A stretch of DNA of 64,000 bases from Diphasiastrum complanatum. Taxonomy: Eukaryota; Streptophyta; Lycopodiopsida; Lycopodiales; Lycopodiaceae. Within the stretch, counting starts at the first letter, position 1. Each line of letters begins with the position of its first letter. A program made the position numbers and the translations under genes. A model generated the notes under the pieces. That model was not told the DNA's origin. It worked only from the letters and a program-made list of their open reading frames with translations, and searched no databases. The stretch is taken from contig CM055097.1 of assembly GCA_029204225.1 (NCBI GenBank), forward strand, positions 4,803,125-4,867,124, written 5' to 3'. Shown here one piece after another: positions 34,561-47,030 of this stretch.

Positions 34561-36235
34561 CCTTGGACGATGTCACATGAATGGCTAATGAAATTGTTTT
34601 CTAAAAATCGTTTCTCTTATATGAATCTTCAATAAATTCTTTTCTGATTATACAGGTCAATTCTCTATAATGGTAATGAAGAAAATCTTAAGATAAGTCA
34701 TTCAGGGAAAAGGGTTGGGACATTAACTGTATTTGATATCATTAATGCACTAGTTTCTTGACTTTCAAGATTTTTTGCAATTCTTCTTTTAACTTCTCCT
34801 TGGGCATATCTAGGCTGGCCATTCTTATTGACGAATTTGCCATTCGATGAGGTGGCTTTCGAACCTACTCGGGAAAATTCAACAAGGAAAGTGGCCTTGG
34901 AAATTATCTGAAGTTTTTCAAAAACCATGAGATTTGTGTTGCCCATTCGAAGTTCAGTGCTCAAGGTGAAACAATTATCATGGCAGTAAAGGCATTGCCT
35001 CATTACTTAGGTGGTCATAAGTTCATTAAACCACACAAAATTATTTTTGTTAAACGCTCAATTGCACTCATGGACCCGAGAATACTATTATCCGATCTGC
35101 TCATTGCTTTGTATGCAACTTACATAGAATTATGTCGAGAAAAGGAAAATGCTTATCTTTTGGATCCATTTGCAAGAAGAGAATTCCTTCATGACAACAA
35201 AATGCAACTGGTACTAGAAAAAGAAAAAGAAGATGGCAATGATATATAAATATATCTAAACAGTTGGAAATGTATTTTTCCAAAATAAATTACAAATATA
35301 TAGTACAATGTTGTGTTTGTGAATCTACCTCCCTTGATGTATAAATTTGCATGCCTTTATGAACTTGATGCCATTTGTAGATTTTGTTTGATGTCGTATT
35401 TGTGCTCGTTGATAGAACCATTGAAATAGTTGAAGGATATATACGTGTCTACCATTGAGGCCACCATGTTGTTTGTTTTTATGAAATGCCGCTCTTGCTT
35501 GCCAATGAGATTTTTCCATCCCTTGTGATGACCATATACTCAAACCTCCATGATTTTCTGCAAAGGATATGGAAGCTTTCTAGCAGTCACGAATGCATGC
35601 TCTAAGCTTGAAACAAAACAAACTTCTCTTTAAAAAGCTTCCTGTGGTTCCAATTTAAGAATCAATTCAAATTTGATCGTAACCTATTTCATATAGGGAC
35701 AAGAATCAAAACAAAACTATTAAATTTCATTTTCATTTCGTCCTCCTACCATAGATCATGCAATCAATATTTGCTCAAATAAGCTAATATTGATTGCTTC
35801 AATGTGACAAGCAATCAACAAATCTTTCATAGTGAGACTAGCAAGCTCGAGTGTTGCAAAAACGATTGTTTTCAAGCATGCATAAAGGAACTAACTCATA
35901 GTGGGAGGTTGGCATATTGAGATCCTGACATATTTTCTGGGCTTGGTGCACGAGGGCGAGTGCCCCATCCCACCTGGTACGCTAAGAGCTCCAAAACTTT
36001 TACAATGTGAATCTTCAAAGAGTCATGATAGGCTTACCGATTAGCTAGATAAAATGCTTAAGACTTTGAGAGTGCACTGACAGAATTTTAGAGCCTTCAT
36101 GTCTTATATCATGTGGCAGATTTGTGGTGTCCTTTACAATGTGATGTGTTTTTTTTATCCTCCTACACTAGAGCATGCCACAGCTGCTACTTCATAATAC
36201 AAATATTGTGATCCTCCATTATAGTATGCAAATCT

Positions 36236-36320
36236 TAGTTGCCCGTTCCGGAACGGAACGCGTTCTGGAACGTGTTCGAGAACGTGTTCTGGTCCGGAAC
36301 GGGACTCGCAAAAAAAAATA
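36236..36320. repeat. GGAACG-rich direct/inverted repeat, cluster 2
   Basis: Several GTTC(C/T)GGAACG-type units in a row (CGTTCCGGAACGGAACGCG, GTTCTGGAACGTGTTC...), followed by an A tract and TACGTTTTTTT. Related to 24776 and 36852. Unknown family. Confidence 0.7.
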
Positions 36321-36851
36321 CGTTTTTTTACAAAGGAAAAAAAAAAACCATATCCTGAGAGTTGATAGGCAACGGGCAACTAAATACGGGCAATCAGTGT
36401 TTGTCATCACAGTTTAAGACTGAGCATCGAGGCAGGTGTCAATATACGGATTTTGCTGGGATTCTGTGGAAAAGCGTAGTAAGCGGAAAAACGTAGTAAT
36501 CAGATAATCAGATTAAGGAACAAACCCGTTTCAAATATCTAGCGGATTTAGGCTGATGCATTGGTTCGATTGCATTTGGATTATACAGAAACTCCTGGGC
36601 CGGGCTTCAAAATTCAAATGACCGATTGACTCAAGATTGTCCAAAACAAAGCAAATGCTTACAGATTAGAATTTGATTTAATAGTTTCTTACTTAGAAGC
36701 CCTCAATTTCAAATCGATTTCTGATCTGTAGCGTCCCTCAATGCATTTTAAAGCGTCCCTCAATACATTATCAAGAAGGAAGATTGCCAGTTCTGAAGAT
36801 CACGTTCAGCAGGTGGCATTTTGATCTATTTTTTTTTTTCTTTAAAAAAAT

Positions 36852-36910
36852 GTTCCGACCCAGTACGTTCCGGAACGTACGGAATGAAACGTTCCAACCT
36901 ATTTTGGTCG
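36852..36910. repeat. GTTCCGGAAC motif cluster 3
   Basis: GTTCCGACCCAGTACGTTCC, the palindrome GTACGTTCCGGAACGTAC, then GAAACGTTCC. It follows a T/A tract (36830-36850), the same arrangement as clusters 1 and 2 in opposite orientation. Confidence 0.65.
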
Positions 36911-37047
36911 GAATGGGCTTCTAAGATGCAAATATAGCAGAGAATACATCTCAGACTACCACATTCGTTGCAAGTTATACTGCGATGACAGAAGTCACCA
37001 CCAGCTGGACAAGATCGGTCTCTAGGGGTGCTTACGTGCATTGATAA

Positions 37048-37225
37048 ACCCTGCAAAGGGATGTCCAAAGTATCGGCTAAGCATTTGGGCTTTGGATGCA
37101 GGGGGCCAGTCATCATTATGCTCACAATGCTGCAATCGCCGTCAAACTATCCTCCAAAGGGATGGCCAAAGTATTGGCTAAGCATTTGGGCTTTGGATAT
37201 AGGGCCAGTCATGCGCTGTCAAACT
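37048..37225. repeat. Imperfect tandem duplication (~100 bp)
   Basis: The block GCTAAGCATTTGGGCTTTGG with flanking CAAAGGGATG.CCAAAGTAT occurs at 37055-37100 and 37150-37198. Nearby, a 35-bp unit (CAGATCTGTACAACCATTGC-like) is duplicated at about 37363-37430. Confidence 0.85.
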
Positions 37226-38352
37226 ATCCTGCAACCACAATCAAATATGAGGATGGAGATGCACCTAATTTGTATAGTGGCCTAAGTTAGCACCCTCAAT
37301 GATGGTCTCTCAAATTTTCAAACAACTCCAACCACTTTTTTTTGGCACAACAAACCAATTCACCAGATCTGTACAACCATTGCTGGGAGAGAGCCGAGAT
37401 CTGTACAACCATTGCTGGGAGAGAGCCGAGATTCTTTGTTTGTACTGTGACTTGGTGCCTTGTTGATTGCTATGGGTTCCATTTTTACCACTTAATCATA
37501 GGACAGGGCCCCAAATGCTGTAGCCTATGTAATGTACGAATAATAATTTTTCTGGATAATAATTTGATTAAATCAAGTATGATATCATAAGAAAGTGTTT
37601 CAAGTAGAGTTTTAACTATTTATCCCTTAAAAATTGAGTACCATGGTAATATTGCTAACTTTTGTCTTATTCAAGCAGTGAGACCCTTGAGGCTCTATTT
37701 TGACGAGCAATTTCTCTGCAGTATTTATATGTAGTTCCAACATTAAAAGTATACGACCTGCTGATGCTATTCTAAGAACATAGTTGAACTTATTGTATGG
37801 TCATCTTGAGAAGATGGTGCAGTTTATTGAGCACTGTGAAAAAGAGGTGAAATATAACTCTTCCCTGCAAAAGAGTTAGAGCACAAAATATAACAGTTTG
37901 GTCTTGTCTATTCATCATAATTTAGCACAGCTTTCAGATGCAAGTGAATGCCCATGCTTTTGTCCACTGTACTAGATCCAAGAACTAAATTTTTACTAGT
38001 TATAGATCCTTCAAACTGTTTTTTAAGCAGATGTCTTGTATAGCATGTATCTCTATTTATACCGATGCTTTTGTAGCTACAATTTTCTATTTTGATATCC
38101 ACTCAACAACTTCCATGATTAGAAATACATTCCACAACAAGAGGAAACATCTTTTTTCTGAGCTTCACCATGTCATGTGCTAATAGAATTTTGAGATTAC
38201 ATCCTATGTTGTTTCTTTACTTATGCAGAGTCTCTGTTGAAATAGAATAATGCTCCCTAGTCTAGATGTCAACAGGGCTGACTTTTTGCAAGCAAGATGC
38301 GTTCAATTTTTTATGATGAGTGAATTCAAGCTTCTCTCTTGATCTTGCGCAG

Positions 38353-38465
38353 GGCAGTTCGAAATCCATACGATAAAGATAGATGTGCAGGAGGGTCTTC
38401 TGGGGGTTCTGCTGCTGCTGTGGCTGCAGGTTTATGTCCTGCAGCACTTGGAGTTGATGGTGGAG
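38353..38465 (+). CDS. FAAH: FAAH exon 8 (residues 271-308), amidase signature
   Basis: Acceptor GCGCAG, donor GGAG|GTGAGT. It encodes [28 protein letters not shown] and [11 protein letters not shown]. The [14 protein letters not shown] core is the amidase signature; Ser286 (24 residues before the nucleophile, as Ser281 is in Arabidopsis) is the bridging serine of the triad. The oxyanion-hole glycines (GVDGGG) close the exon. Confidence 0.96.
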
Positions 38466-40779
38466 GTGAGTGCTCATACGGATTAAACCTTAACATTAAC
38501 TTGAGCATACAACAGTGTGGGTAGGTGCTGGATTCATAAGTTCTACTTATAGTGATCTAGTTCAGATGTATCTCTACAAAGAAGACATGCATCTGCAATG
38601 CTCAAGCATTATTGTTTAGGTTTGCACCTAGTATTTGGGTTCTTACCACATTGACCCCTGTTTTGATTAATATCTAAGTCTGGGACCCATCATTTACATG
38701 GGCCTGTAAACCGGTTCCACTATTTCCTAGTCCATCTAGTCATGGAGATGCTGAGAAGTTTCCTGTGACAAGTAGTGTAGGTATGCCCCCCAAAATAGAC
38801 ATGGTGGTAGGTACTAGGAATGAAAAGACAATGAATCTCTCCTAGAGATTATAAAAGTATTTGCAACTTGGAAATTGTGTTCCTCATACCACAGATCACG
38901 ATGACCATTGCATTTGCACATTTCGTCATTTGACTTTCAGACAAACTCTGGGACCTATTCAAGAGCCTAGAGAGATTCTTTCTGTGGCTTTGAAACAAAT
39001 ATCTCATGACATGTAAGGTTTTTCACTTCACAAAATTGTTGGTACGCACATGAATTCATATAAGAATCTTCCTGAATTCTTGTACATTCCAATTTTTGGG
39101 TACAGTCAAGTTTCTGCTGCACTTATCTTACAGGCTTTTGTTCCCTTTATGAGGTTTTACGTAATGTTCATACAATTGCATGCCAGCAATTAGTTCTTCA
39201 AATCCTTCATCCCTTTAGAAAAGAGATTTCTTTGTCGTCACAAATACTTTTGTTGATATGGACTCGAGCTCTGGTGATATTTGATCCCTGTCCTGTACTT
39301 GTGTTAACTGTCTTCAAATGCCTAGTAGTCTACCTGCACATGATGTAATAACTCAGCTTGTTTTCTTGATAAGACAAAGAATAGATTTTTTCTTTCACAT
39401 AGATAAAATAAGTAGTAGTACAGGGCATAGTCATAGGGAATCCTGCAATAACACAATGATACAACTGCCTGTCGATTGTGAATCTCTAACTAACATATAG
39501 AAGCGATCAACAATGCACTGCCTTGGAAGCCCCCTGACAAGGTGCTAAGAACAAGATTAGATAAAGCACAGCATGATAATATAAATTATCAGCAAAATGC
39601 TAATTGCATGGTACTTCCCAAGTAAGAACCATACATCAAAAAAATCACTGCTACAAAGGGACATTGCTAAGCATCTCCTACAAAGTCGTTTAAGGCAAGA
39701 AAATCATCAAGTATAGAATGGTTAGTGATCAAAGTAATACTGTTCTGGAGGCACTTATGGGAACTAATTAGGAAGCCACCAGATTAGGCCTGACACCTAG
39801 ACAGACCCAACAAGGCAGCTTGGGAGCATTGGGAAGATAGTAAATGCATAACTGATTAATAAAGGCGCCTCTAAGCACTCAGTCACACCATATGGCCTTG
39901 TGTAGCATTGTTTGCAGGTCCAGAACACATTGTTTGCATCCCTTCTTAACAAAGACATTGCCCTCAATTTTGGTTTCATATAGAGGAGATACATGAAGTG
40001 AAAATAAAAACCAAAAGATGATGTAGATGCCACAAAGTTGAATTGTTGATATGATGACTTTGTCGGGTGATGTTGACACAAGATCATGGTACATTGTCCT
40101 TGGAAGGTTGTCCATGACCCTATGCAAGTTCATTGTATTTCTTCAAACTCTATAGCACCATGCCTCTTGTGATCAACCATAAATTTCATGAATGTCTTGT
40201 TGGCCTTTGACATGCCACCAATTTATTCACTAATGACCACCAATAGGACCTTGCTATACATGAAATTTATAAGCTCACAACTCTTCCACTATATCATTTT
40301 AACAACAAAGAGTGTCAAAGATGTTGGAATTCCCTTGTGATTTATTCTTGTATTGAGGAACTGTCGGAAACCTACAGAAATACTCAAGGTTTGTACACAA
40401 TCTGCAGTCCTGAAAATCGCAATCCCTCTCAATGCTTGGCTTGGATCAATGAATTGAATCAACTCGAAGTCTATTTCGATCCCTAGGGTTGAGATAAAAA
40501 GTTCAACCCACTCATTTCAACCGTATCCTATTTCAATCTCGGCTCTTGTTTTGACCCGAAGGACTACTAGCTGTTGTATGTGAAGTTGACAACCATCTAC
40601 CTTGTACTTAGTGATCAAATTTCAAAGAGATGGTTATTTAACATAGAAGGGATTAGGTAGCAGTAGTTAATCGCTTGTAATTATCTATCAATAAGTACTC
40701 AATTATGGATTTACAAGTAGTAGATCGCACTTATAAAGACATGGTTCCAAAAGATCAACCATTTGTCTATTCAAATGGT

Positions 40780-41400
40780 TTTATTCCTAGCTTGACAGAT
40801 TCAAATGTTTACTTCAAATCTGTTTCTACTTCCTTCATTATCATATCACCTTATACGTAGATGATACACTACCATTCAGTAATAATCTGAAATATTTGGA
40901 GGATGTCAAGGATATGCTATCACATGAATATGAGCTGAGAGATTTGGGTCCAGCCCACTATTGTCTCGATAGTCAGATCTACAGGGATAGACCAGCAGAC
41001 TGATTTACATCAATCAACAAAGATATTTAAAAGATGTGTTGGGTAAATATGGCATGTTAGTTTGTAAACCGAGCTGCTTTCCATCGTATCAAAAGAGCAG
41101 TGTCCACAAATTGAGGTAGATAAGAAAGCTATGAAGCAATATCATTTTCATTAAATGTATGCTATGCTTTGCACTTGGCTTGACCTAGCATACTAGAAAG
41201 CTCTTTTGAAGGTCGTAAAAAATCTACAAGCTACTATAGACCTTTGCATTTATTATGGAGGCATCGAATCTGCTAATATTCTTGAAGTATACACATATGT
41301 TGATTGGGCAGGAGATGTCGACACTAGAAGATCAATTTTTGGCTTTGTATGCCTATTCAATGAAGGCCCAATATCCTAGAATATTCAAAAGCATATATCA
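40780..41400 (+). pseudogene. Ty1/copia RT-RNase H fragment
   Basis: LYVDDTLPFSNNLKYLEDVK (copia RT YVDD motif, about 40851), SHEYELRDLGPAHYCLDSQI, then after several stops YVDWAGDVDTRRSIFGFVC and NEGPIS (RNase H, about 41296-41380). Truncated at both ends. Confidence 0.88.
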
Positions 41401-41424
41401 GGGCACGATAAGGCCCACAAGACC

Positions 41425-41781
41425 TTGAAGGATGCTGAGGGGGTGGTGTATGCCAGGTGGACCACCAAAATGGGTAAGATGTTGGGAGTTGTCAACCCAT
41501 CACTTGGTAAGGAGTGGTTTGAGCTTGTTACTAGCACAGAACATTCTGGCATAGGAATCTTCCTTGGCTTGGAAAAGTTGCATCATTTGCGTTGCTCCAC
41601 AGTGTCCAATGAGGTGAAGTGTAAATGGCTGGGTTGGTGCATGGGACCCATATCTGGGCAGTTCAGAATCCCAAAGAGTGACAAGGATTTTAGGATATGG
41701 GTAACGAAGGAGACATGGTTGGAGCACCTAAAGGACACATCCCTCAATGTTCTACGAACTACTTTACAATTGTTTAAATAG
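41425..41781 (+). CDS. Unidentified 118-codon ORF
   Basis: Open from ATG to TAG with fairly ordinary amino-acid composition (MKDAEGVVYARWTTKMGK..., several Trp and Cys). It follows copia DNA directly. A D/E-rich stretch (about 41840-41920) and SRKRPRLLF (about 42065) downstream look like pieces of the same or another protein. I do not recognise the family; it may be a transposon-encoded accessory protein or chance. Confidence 0.25.
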   Translation: MKDAEGVVYARWTTKMGKMLGVVNPSLGKEWFELVTSTEHSGIGIFLGLEKLHHLRCSTVSNEVKCKWLGWCMGPISGQFRIPKSDKDFRIWVTKETWLEHLKDTSLNVLRTTLQLFK

Positions 41782-42339
41782 CTTAATGTTCATATTCATT
41801 GCATTGAGTTACTGAAAGAGAGACCCCAATGGCTTCGTCCCATACATACAACATAGAAGCAGGTGCAGAGGATGAGGAACAAATCAATGACTGGGACATA
41901 GAAGAGTTCCAAGGATGGTAATAACAAATTCATTGTATGATATTTAAAGATGTTTCAGGCTAACGCAATGCATCACTACTTTAATAACAGGAAATTGCCT
42001 GTCTATGCAGAGTCCTTAGCCAGAGAGATGGAGCATTCGTACGACACGGTTTGTGTCGAGAAATCAAGGAAGCGTCCAAGATTGTTGTTTATTGACAATG
42101 AGTGTGTGGAGGATTGAGTTAGATAGCACATTTTTGAAACAATTGTTGTTTGTGTTCTATCGTTTTTTTAAAAGTGATTTTCTTCACCAGTAGTAGCCGA
42201 CGAATCCGGAAGTAATGTATTTTTTGAGAAATGGATATTGAGTTTTGAATATAAAGTTTGGTTTGGTATCTATTGCAATGAAAGCTTAGTTTAAAAGGCC
42301 TTAGACATGTTCTTTGCGTCGTTTCAATTTCCTCTTGGG

Positions 42340-42900
42340 AAACACTAACACTTACCCACTTACACCTATGCGTACAATTGCAGTTACTCTAATTTACACT
42401 CACAATTACAATTGCTTACACTTACCCACGTATATTCACACGTGCACGTACACCTACACTTGCACTTACACACTAACGCAGTCATGCACTTACACATAGA
42501 TTTGTATTCACACTCGTACTTATACTTGCACGTAGATTTGTATTCACACTCGTACTTATACTTACTTGCGCTTGCACGTAGACTTATATCAAAACACTTG
42601 GACATATATACATAAACCCACACGAGCACTTACACTTGGTGAACTAAGTGAATGCCAACGAGTGAGACAATGGGTAGTGTAGATCATGTATCGAAATATA
42701 GGGATACAAATTTTGTTTTGTCTCCTCCACCTTATTCACATCAGAATCACGTGCACAGTAACACGTACACACATACGTTCTAACACGTACACCTTAACCT
42801 TACATCTACTGACATTAACAATTAGACTTGTATTCACACACTTAAACTTGTCCTTACATACGCTTACACTTATACACACACACACACACACACACAGAGT
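42340..42900. repeat. Degenerate hexamer-periodic repeat (ACTTAC/ACACTT type)
   Basis: Repeated CACTTAC, ACACTT, CGTACA and CACACT words at roughly 6-base spacing, giving KYECEY-like repeats on the minus strand. A 36-bp higher unit starting AGATTTGTATTCACACTCGT occurs at 42498 and 42534. The tract ends in (CA)8 at about 42880-42896; 42620-42740 interrupts it. Confidence 0.8.
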
Positions 42901-43690
42901 CATTTAAACTATACATAAGACCACACTTTATTTAGACCTACGCGGACTTACATTTAAAAAAAAAACTCGCGAAACTCGCAAACCGTTTCCTCGCAGATTG
43001 TCCGGACTCTATTTTACAAACTTTCACTAAGTCACATGGTTCAAAGGTAATAATGACAATCTGACACTAAGTACGGTTTTGTTTTCTTCTTATGATTGTT
43101 CAAGATCTACCATAGTTTGCGAACAATTCATCTCAGGTTAGTAACATGGGAAAAGGTGGCCCACATAAGCAGGCTGTGTACAAGTAGATGAGAGTCCTAG
43201 CAATCCTCCAGTGTTACAAGATAGCATTTGAGCTCTTGAAGCTTTCTTGCAACCATAGTAGCTCTTCTGGACGTTAAGGACAAAGTTATGGTGCCAAACA
43301 ATTAGTTCATATATTATCAAGGTCCTTCAGGCAATTTTTCCTGAAGGATGCTAGTTTGTACTAGATATTTTTGGGGGTAGTCGGGCACAAGTTCATGGAA
43401 AAATCACTTTATAATTCTCATGGAGCATTCTATGAGAGAATCGTCTCAACACCTAGCACCAGTGTGGCAAGGATATCAAGTCTCTCATATTGAAAGTTTT
43501 TTCTTGAAGATAGGCTCCAGGACCTTCAGGTAAGGTAAATATAAATTCTTTGAATAAGATCAGATACATCAGCCCTTTTGTTCCACAAATATAAAGCTCT
43601 TTCTAATCCAAAGTGCAATCACGTAGGATGCTACCCACTGACAGTAAATACAAGATGAAATTTTGGTCCAGAAGAAAATATTGGCTAGGA

Positions 43691-43746
43691 TTTCTGTAGA
43701 CGTGGTACCATGTTTGGATGTCTGTAGACGTGGTACCATGTTTGGA
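43691..43746. repeat. 28-bp tandem duplication
   Basis: The unit TCTGTAGACGTGGTACCATG plus TTTGGATG occurs twice in succession. Confidence 0.9.
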
Positions 43747-43960
43747 TTCTATAGAGACTCTCCGACGACACATGGCAGCACTGCTAAACGATAGTAGCAG
43801 GACAGCAGCAATGTTCTTGCATTGTTCCATTTGTCAAAACAGCAATCGGTGATGCAAATTTTGAAGGCACACATTGCAAATATGAAGGGTCAAGGAGACG
43901 AATCTTTTCAGGAATGCTCTAGTGTAAGCTTTTAATCAGAAATATCATTTCTTCTTTCAG

Positions 43961-44036
43961 GATCTGTACGCATGCCTGCCGCACTTTGTGGAGTTGTTGG
44001 GCTGAAGGGAACTTATGGACGTGTATCATCAGCTGG
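43961..44036 (+). CDS. FAAH: FAAH exon 9 (residues 309-333), nucleophile serine
   Basis: Acceptor CTTTCAG, donor GCTGG|GTATAA. It encodes SVRMPAALCGVVGLKGTYGR and VSSA. Ser310 is the first complete codon and aligns with nucleophile Ser305 of Arabidopsis FAAH; GGGS is completed across the exon 8/9 junction. The Lys-to-Ser spacing of 100 residues equals that in Arabidopsis. Confidence 0.96.
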
Positions 44037-44166
44037 GTATAAATCTACTCGTTTTTAACAAACATCTCTTGTTAATAACAGTTTTCTTCTTTTGTTGGTG
44101 GTTTTTTCTTGAAGTGGTAAAAATAGGAGTCGTCCACATGTATACTGATTCTTTCTTCTTCAATAG

Positions 44167-44238
44167 GGTGCTTCCTCTGAACTGGACCCTTGGTAGTGTT
44201 GGAATTCTTGCAGCAAGTGTGGAGGACACACTGATCAT
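44167..44238 (+). CDS. FAAH: FAAH exon 10 (residues 334-357)
   Basis: Acceptor CAATAG, donor ATCAT|GTGAGT. It encodes GVLPLNWTLGSVGILAASV and EDTLI. It matches the family pattern in which G.....G..GP.A.S.ED follows the nucleophile. Only 130 bp of intron separates it from exon 9. Confidence 0.93.
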
Positions 44239-45059
44239 GTGAGTAGCACAACTGCTTTTATTGGCCTTTCTCTTGTCAGGGTAGTTCATTTTGAGCTGTG
44301 AGATAATAAAATCTTGGCAAAGAAGCAGCTGACTAAAATCTCATCAGAAACTGTTGAGGTCGCCTTTTCAAATGAAAGATGTTTTTACTATAGTTTCTTG
44401 CAATTCTCTCTAGCATAGTGAAGCCAAGCCCCAAATATTTGAATCCTGTCCTTACGGCAAAACTTGGAATTCTTCTATCCTTTTTTAATGTTGAAGGGTT
44501 CATATATTGTCAGCAGTGTTGAAATTTAATACTCTTTCTATTTTCTTAAGAAGATCAAATTTATCAAATGAGAAATAATATGCTTGCAGCATACGTGATA
44601 TCGTCCTTCATGCTGAGCTCAACCCATAGTCTCCTGAGTAGCTATTAGGATCATTTATCTACTACAAGGTAGCAGCTAGATTGCTTATTTGCCCAATGTT
44701 CACTTTAATTTGATATTGATAGTTGCTCGAGATACATGCTTAAGTCACTACTAGTCAGCTGCAATAGGTTTTGAAGATAGCTTTCAAAACAAATCTATTC
44801 AAAAAAAAGCACCCATGTTCAGGAGACACATGAGACACAAAGCGTTTTTCTATCTTTTCTTAAAGGCTATAATTGTAGAGAAGAACCCTTTGTACTATTT
44901 GGAGATTTTGACGCTTAGTGTCATTTGATATTCCTACAAGACTAGCACAACAGATGCATTTTTCAGTTTGTATTTTTAAAAGGGTCTTGAATGTGTGGTT
45001 TATTATGTTTTCATACTAGAATATATATGATTCTATGCCAATTCTTTTCTTTCATACAG

Positions 45060-45111
45060 GTATACAGCAATCCAGGGGCATCTTGCACAGGATTGGATAG
45101 CTTCATTTCCC
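45060..45111 (+). CDS. FAAH: FAAH exon 11 (residues 358-375)
   Basis: Acceptor CATACAG, donor CCC|GTAAGA. It encodes MYTAIQGHLAQDWIASFP; Arabidopsis has VYAAILGSSSADR here. A micro-exon of 52 bp whose phase fits both neighbours. Confidence 0.88.
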
Positions 45112-45291
45112 GTAAGAGCTTGAGAATTGTATTTTTCCATAAGTCTGAGTTTAACTACTGCAGGTCATCGTGCCCATTCTTAGCTATGCTACTGCACTAG
45201 GTAAATAAGAGTTCTACCTTATGTTGTCTATGTAAGCGAAGGTTGTTTACTAGTATGATTCTAAAATTTAATTGTTAACCAAATCTTTCAG

Positions 45292-45387
45292 CCTGCAGCA
45301 AATCTACCCATACTTAAGGACTTTGAAGATGGAGACTTGTCGAAATCTAAAATTATCAGTTCAATAAAAATAGCCAAATATTCAAAG
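45292..45387 (+). CDS. FAAH: FAAH exon 12 (residues 376-407)
   Basis: Acceptor CTTTCAG, donor AAG|GTGTGT. It encodes PAANLPILKDFEDGD then SKSKIISSIKIAKYSK. The family has P..P.......S....G.L.LGKY.KWF here; the usual G.LR.G is replaced by SSIKIA. 96 bp, phase 0 on both sides. Confidence 0.88.
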
Positions 45388-45609
45388 GTGTGTTATGAGG
45401 TTCTTGCCATTCTTGCAGTAAGGGGCCCTCCTTTGACTCTTAAAATCACGTCTAGGTGAAAATTTCTTCATGAGATGTCTTGTTTTCCAACCAAAGTTGA
45501 AGAATGTTATATTGCTATTTCAGTTTCAAATTCTCAATCAATCACTCTCTAACACCTACTAATAAGTTCTTTATATGCTGCTCCTGTATAACATGTGCTT
45601 ACATTGCAG

Positions 45610-45690
45610 TGGTTTGACGACTCAGATAAGTCAGTGAGGACGACATGCTATAGTGCACTGAATGTTTTACAGCAGGAATACGGTGTGAAG
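45610..45690 (+). CDS. FAAH: FAAH exon 13 (residues 408-434)
   Basis: Acceptor TTGCAG, donor AAG|GTAAGT. It encodes WFDDSDKSVRTTCYSALNVL then QQEYGVK. It corresponds to KWFNDVSSSDISDKCEDIL..L in Arabidopsis. 81 bp, phase 0. Confidence 0.9.
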
Positions 45691-46375
45691 GTAAGTGAGA
45701 TCAATTAGTGTTTTCAGTGTTGCTACTTTCAACTGTTGGCTAGATATATCCCTTCTTGTGTAGCTCTCTAGATGATGACAAAGCTGGCCAGGGATACTTG
45801 CTATTACTTGTATCCTTATCTCCAAATGTAGTGAGTCTTTGAATATACATGCTTAAGCTGAACATAATCTCCCAACTGTATGAGAGGCACAACAAACTTG
45901 GCCATGATAACTTGATGAGGATTGAAGAGGTTGCCACATATTATTTGTGAAAACATGGAAACTTGTATATAGGAAAAGTTGTTTTAATTAGATTTTGTGA
46001 GTTTAGTATGCCAAGCTTTTGTCGTGGGAGTCACCAAATTCTCAAATTAGATAGTACTTACTCCTTGCGTCATGAACATGTCCTCTTGAAGCAAAATTGC
46101 ACCAAGGCAACTAGGAAGGAATATGCCTTTCCTAATCAACTAGTGGTTGCTTGTCTCATGCTCAAACAAGAGCAATGTGATTCACCTCTAGAAGAATAGA
46201 AACCAATAAGTCTACATCCCTAACCTCCATAGACTAATAGCTACCTCAAGCTCATCAACATAAAGGTTGAACACAGTAGGGGAGTGAGGAATTCCTTCTT
46301 CACCTCAATAGTGTTGGCAATCATATTAGATGTGCCAATGTTATCTGAAAGATCCCCACTACTATCTCATGTAAA

Positions 46376-47030
<655 letters not shown>

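Larger units (their letters stand above)
31919..38352 (+). other. FAAH intron 7 (6.4 kb)
   Basis: Contains a minus-strand gypsy fragment (32230-32860), an LTR fragment, a TC/GC microsatellite, G tracts, a degraded gypsy unit (33420-34560), two clusters of GTTCCGGAAC palindromes and short tandem duplications near 37040-37430. 34560-36230 has no recognised domain apart from short protein-like stretches. Confidence 0.8.
38466..43960 (+). other. FAAH intron 8 (5.5 kb)
   Basis: Holds a copia fragment (40780-41400), an unidentified 118-codon ORF (41425-41781), a periodic ACTTAC-type repeat (42340-42900) and a 28-bp tandem duplication (about 43691-43746). 38530-40770 has no recognised domain; the minus-strand ORFs near 39800-40130 match nothing I know. 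Confidence 0.8.
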
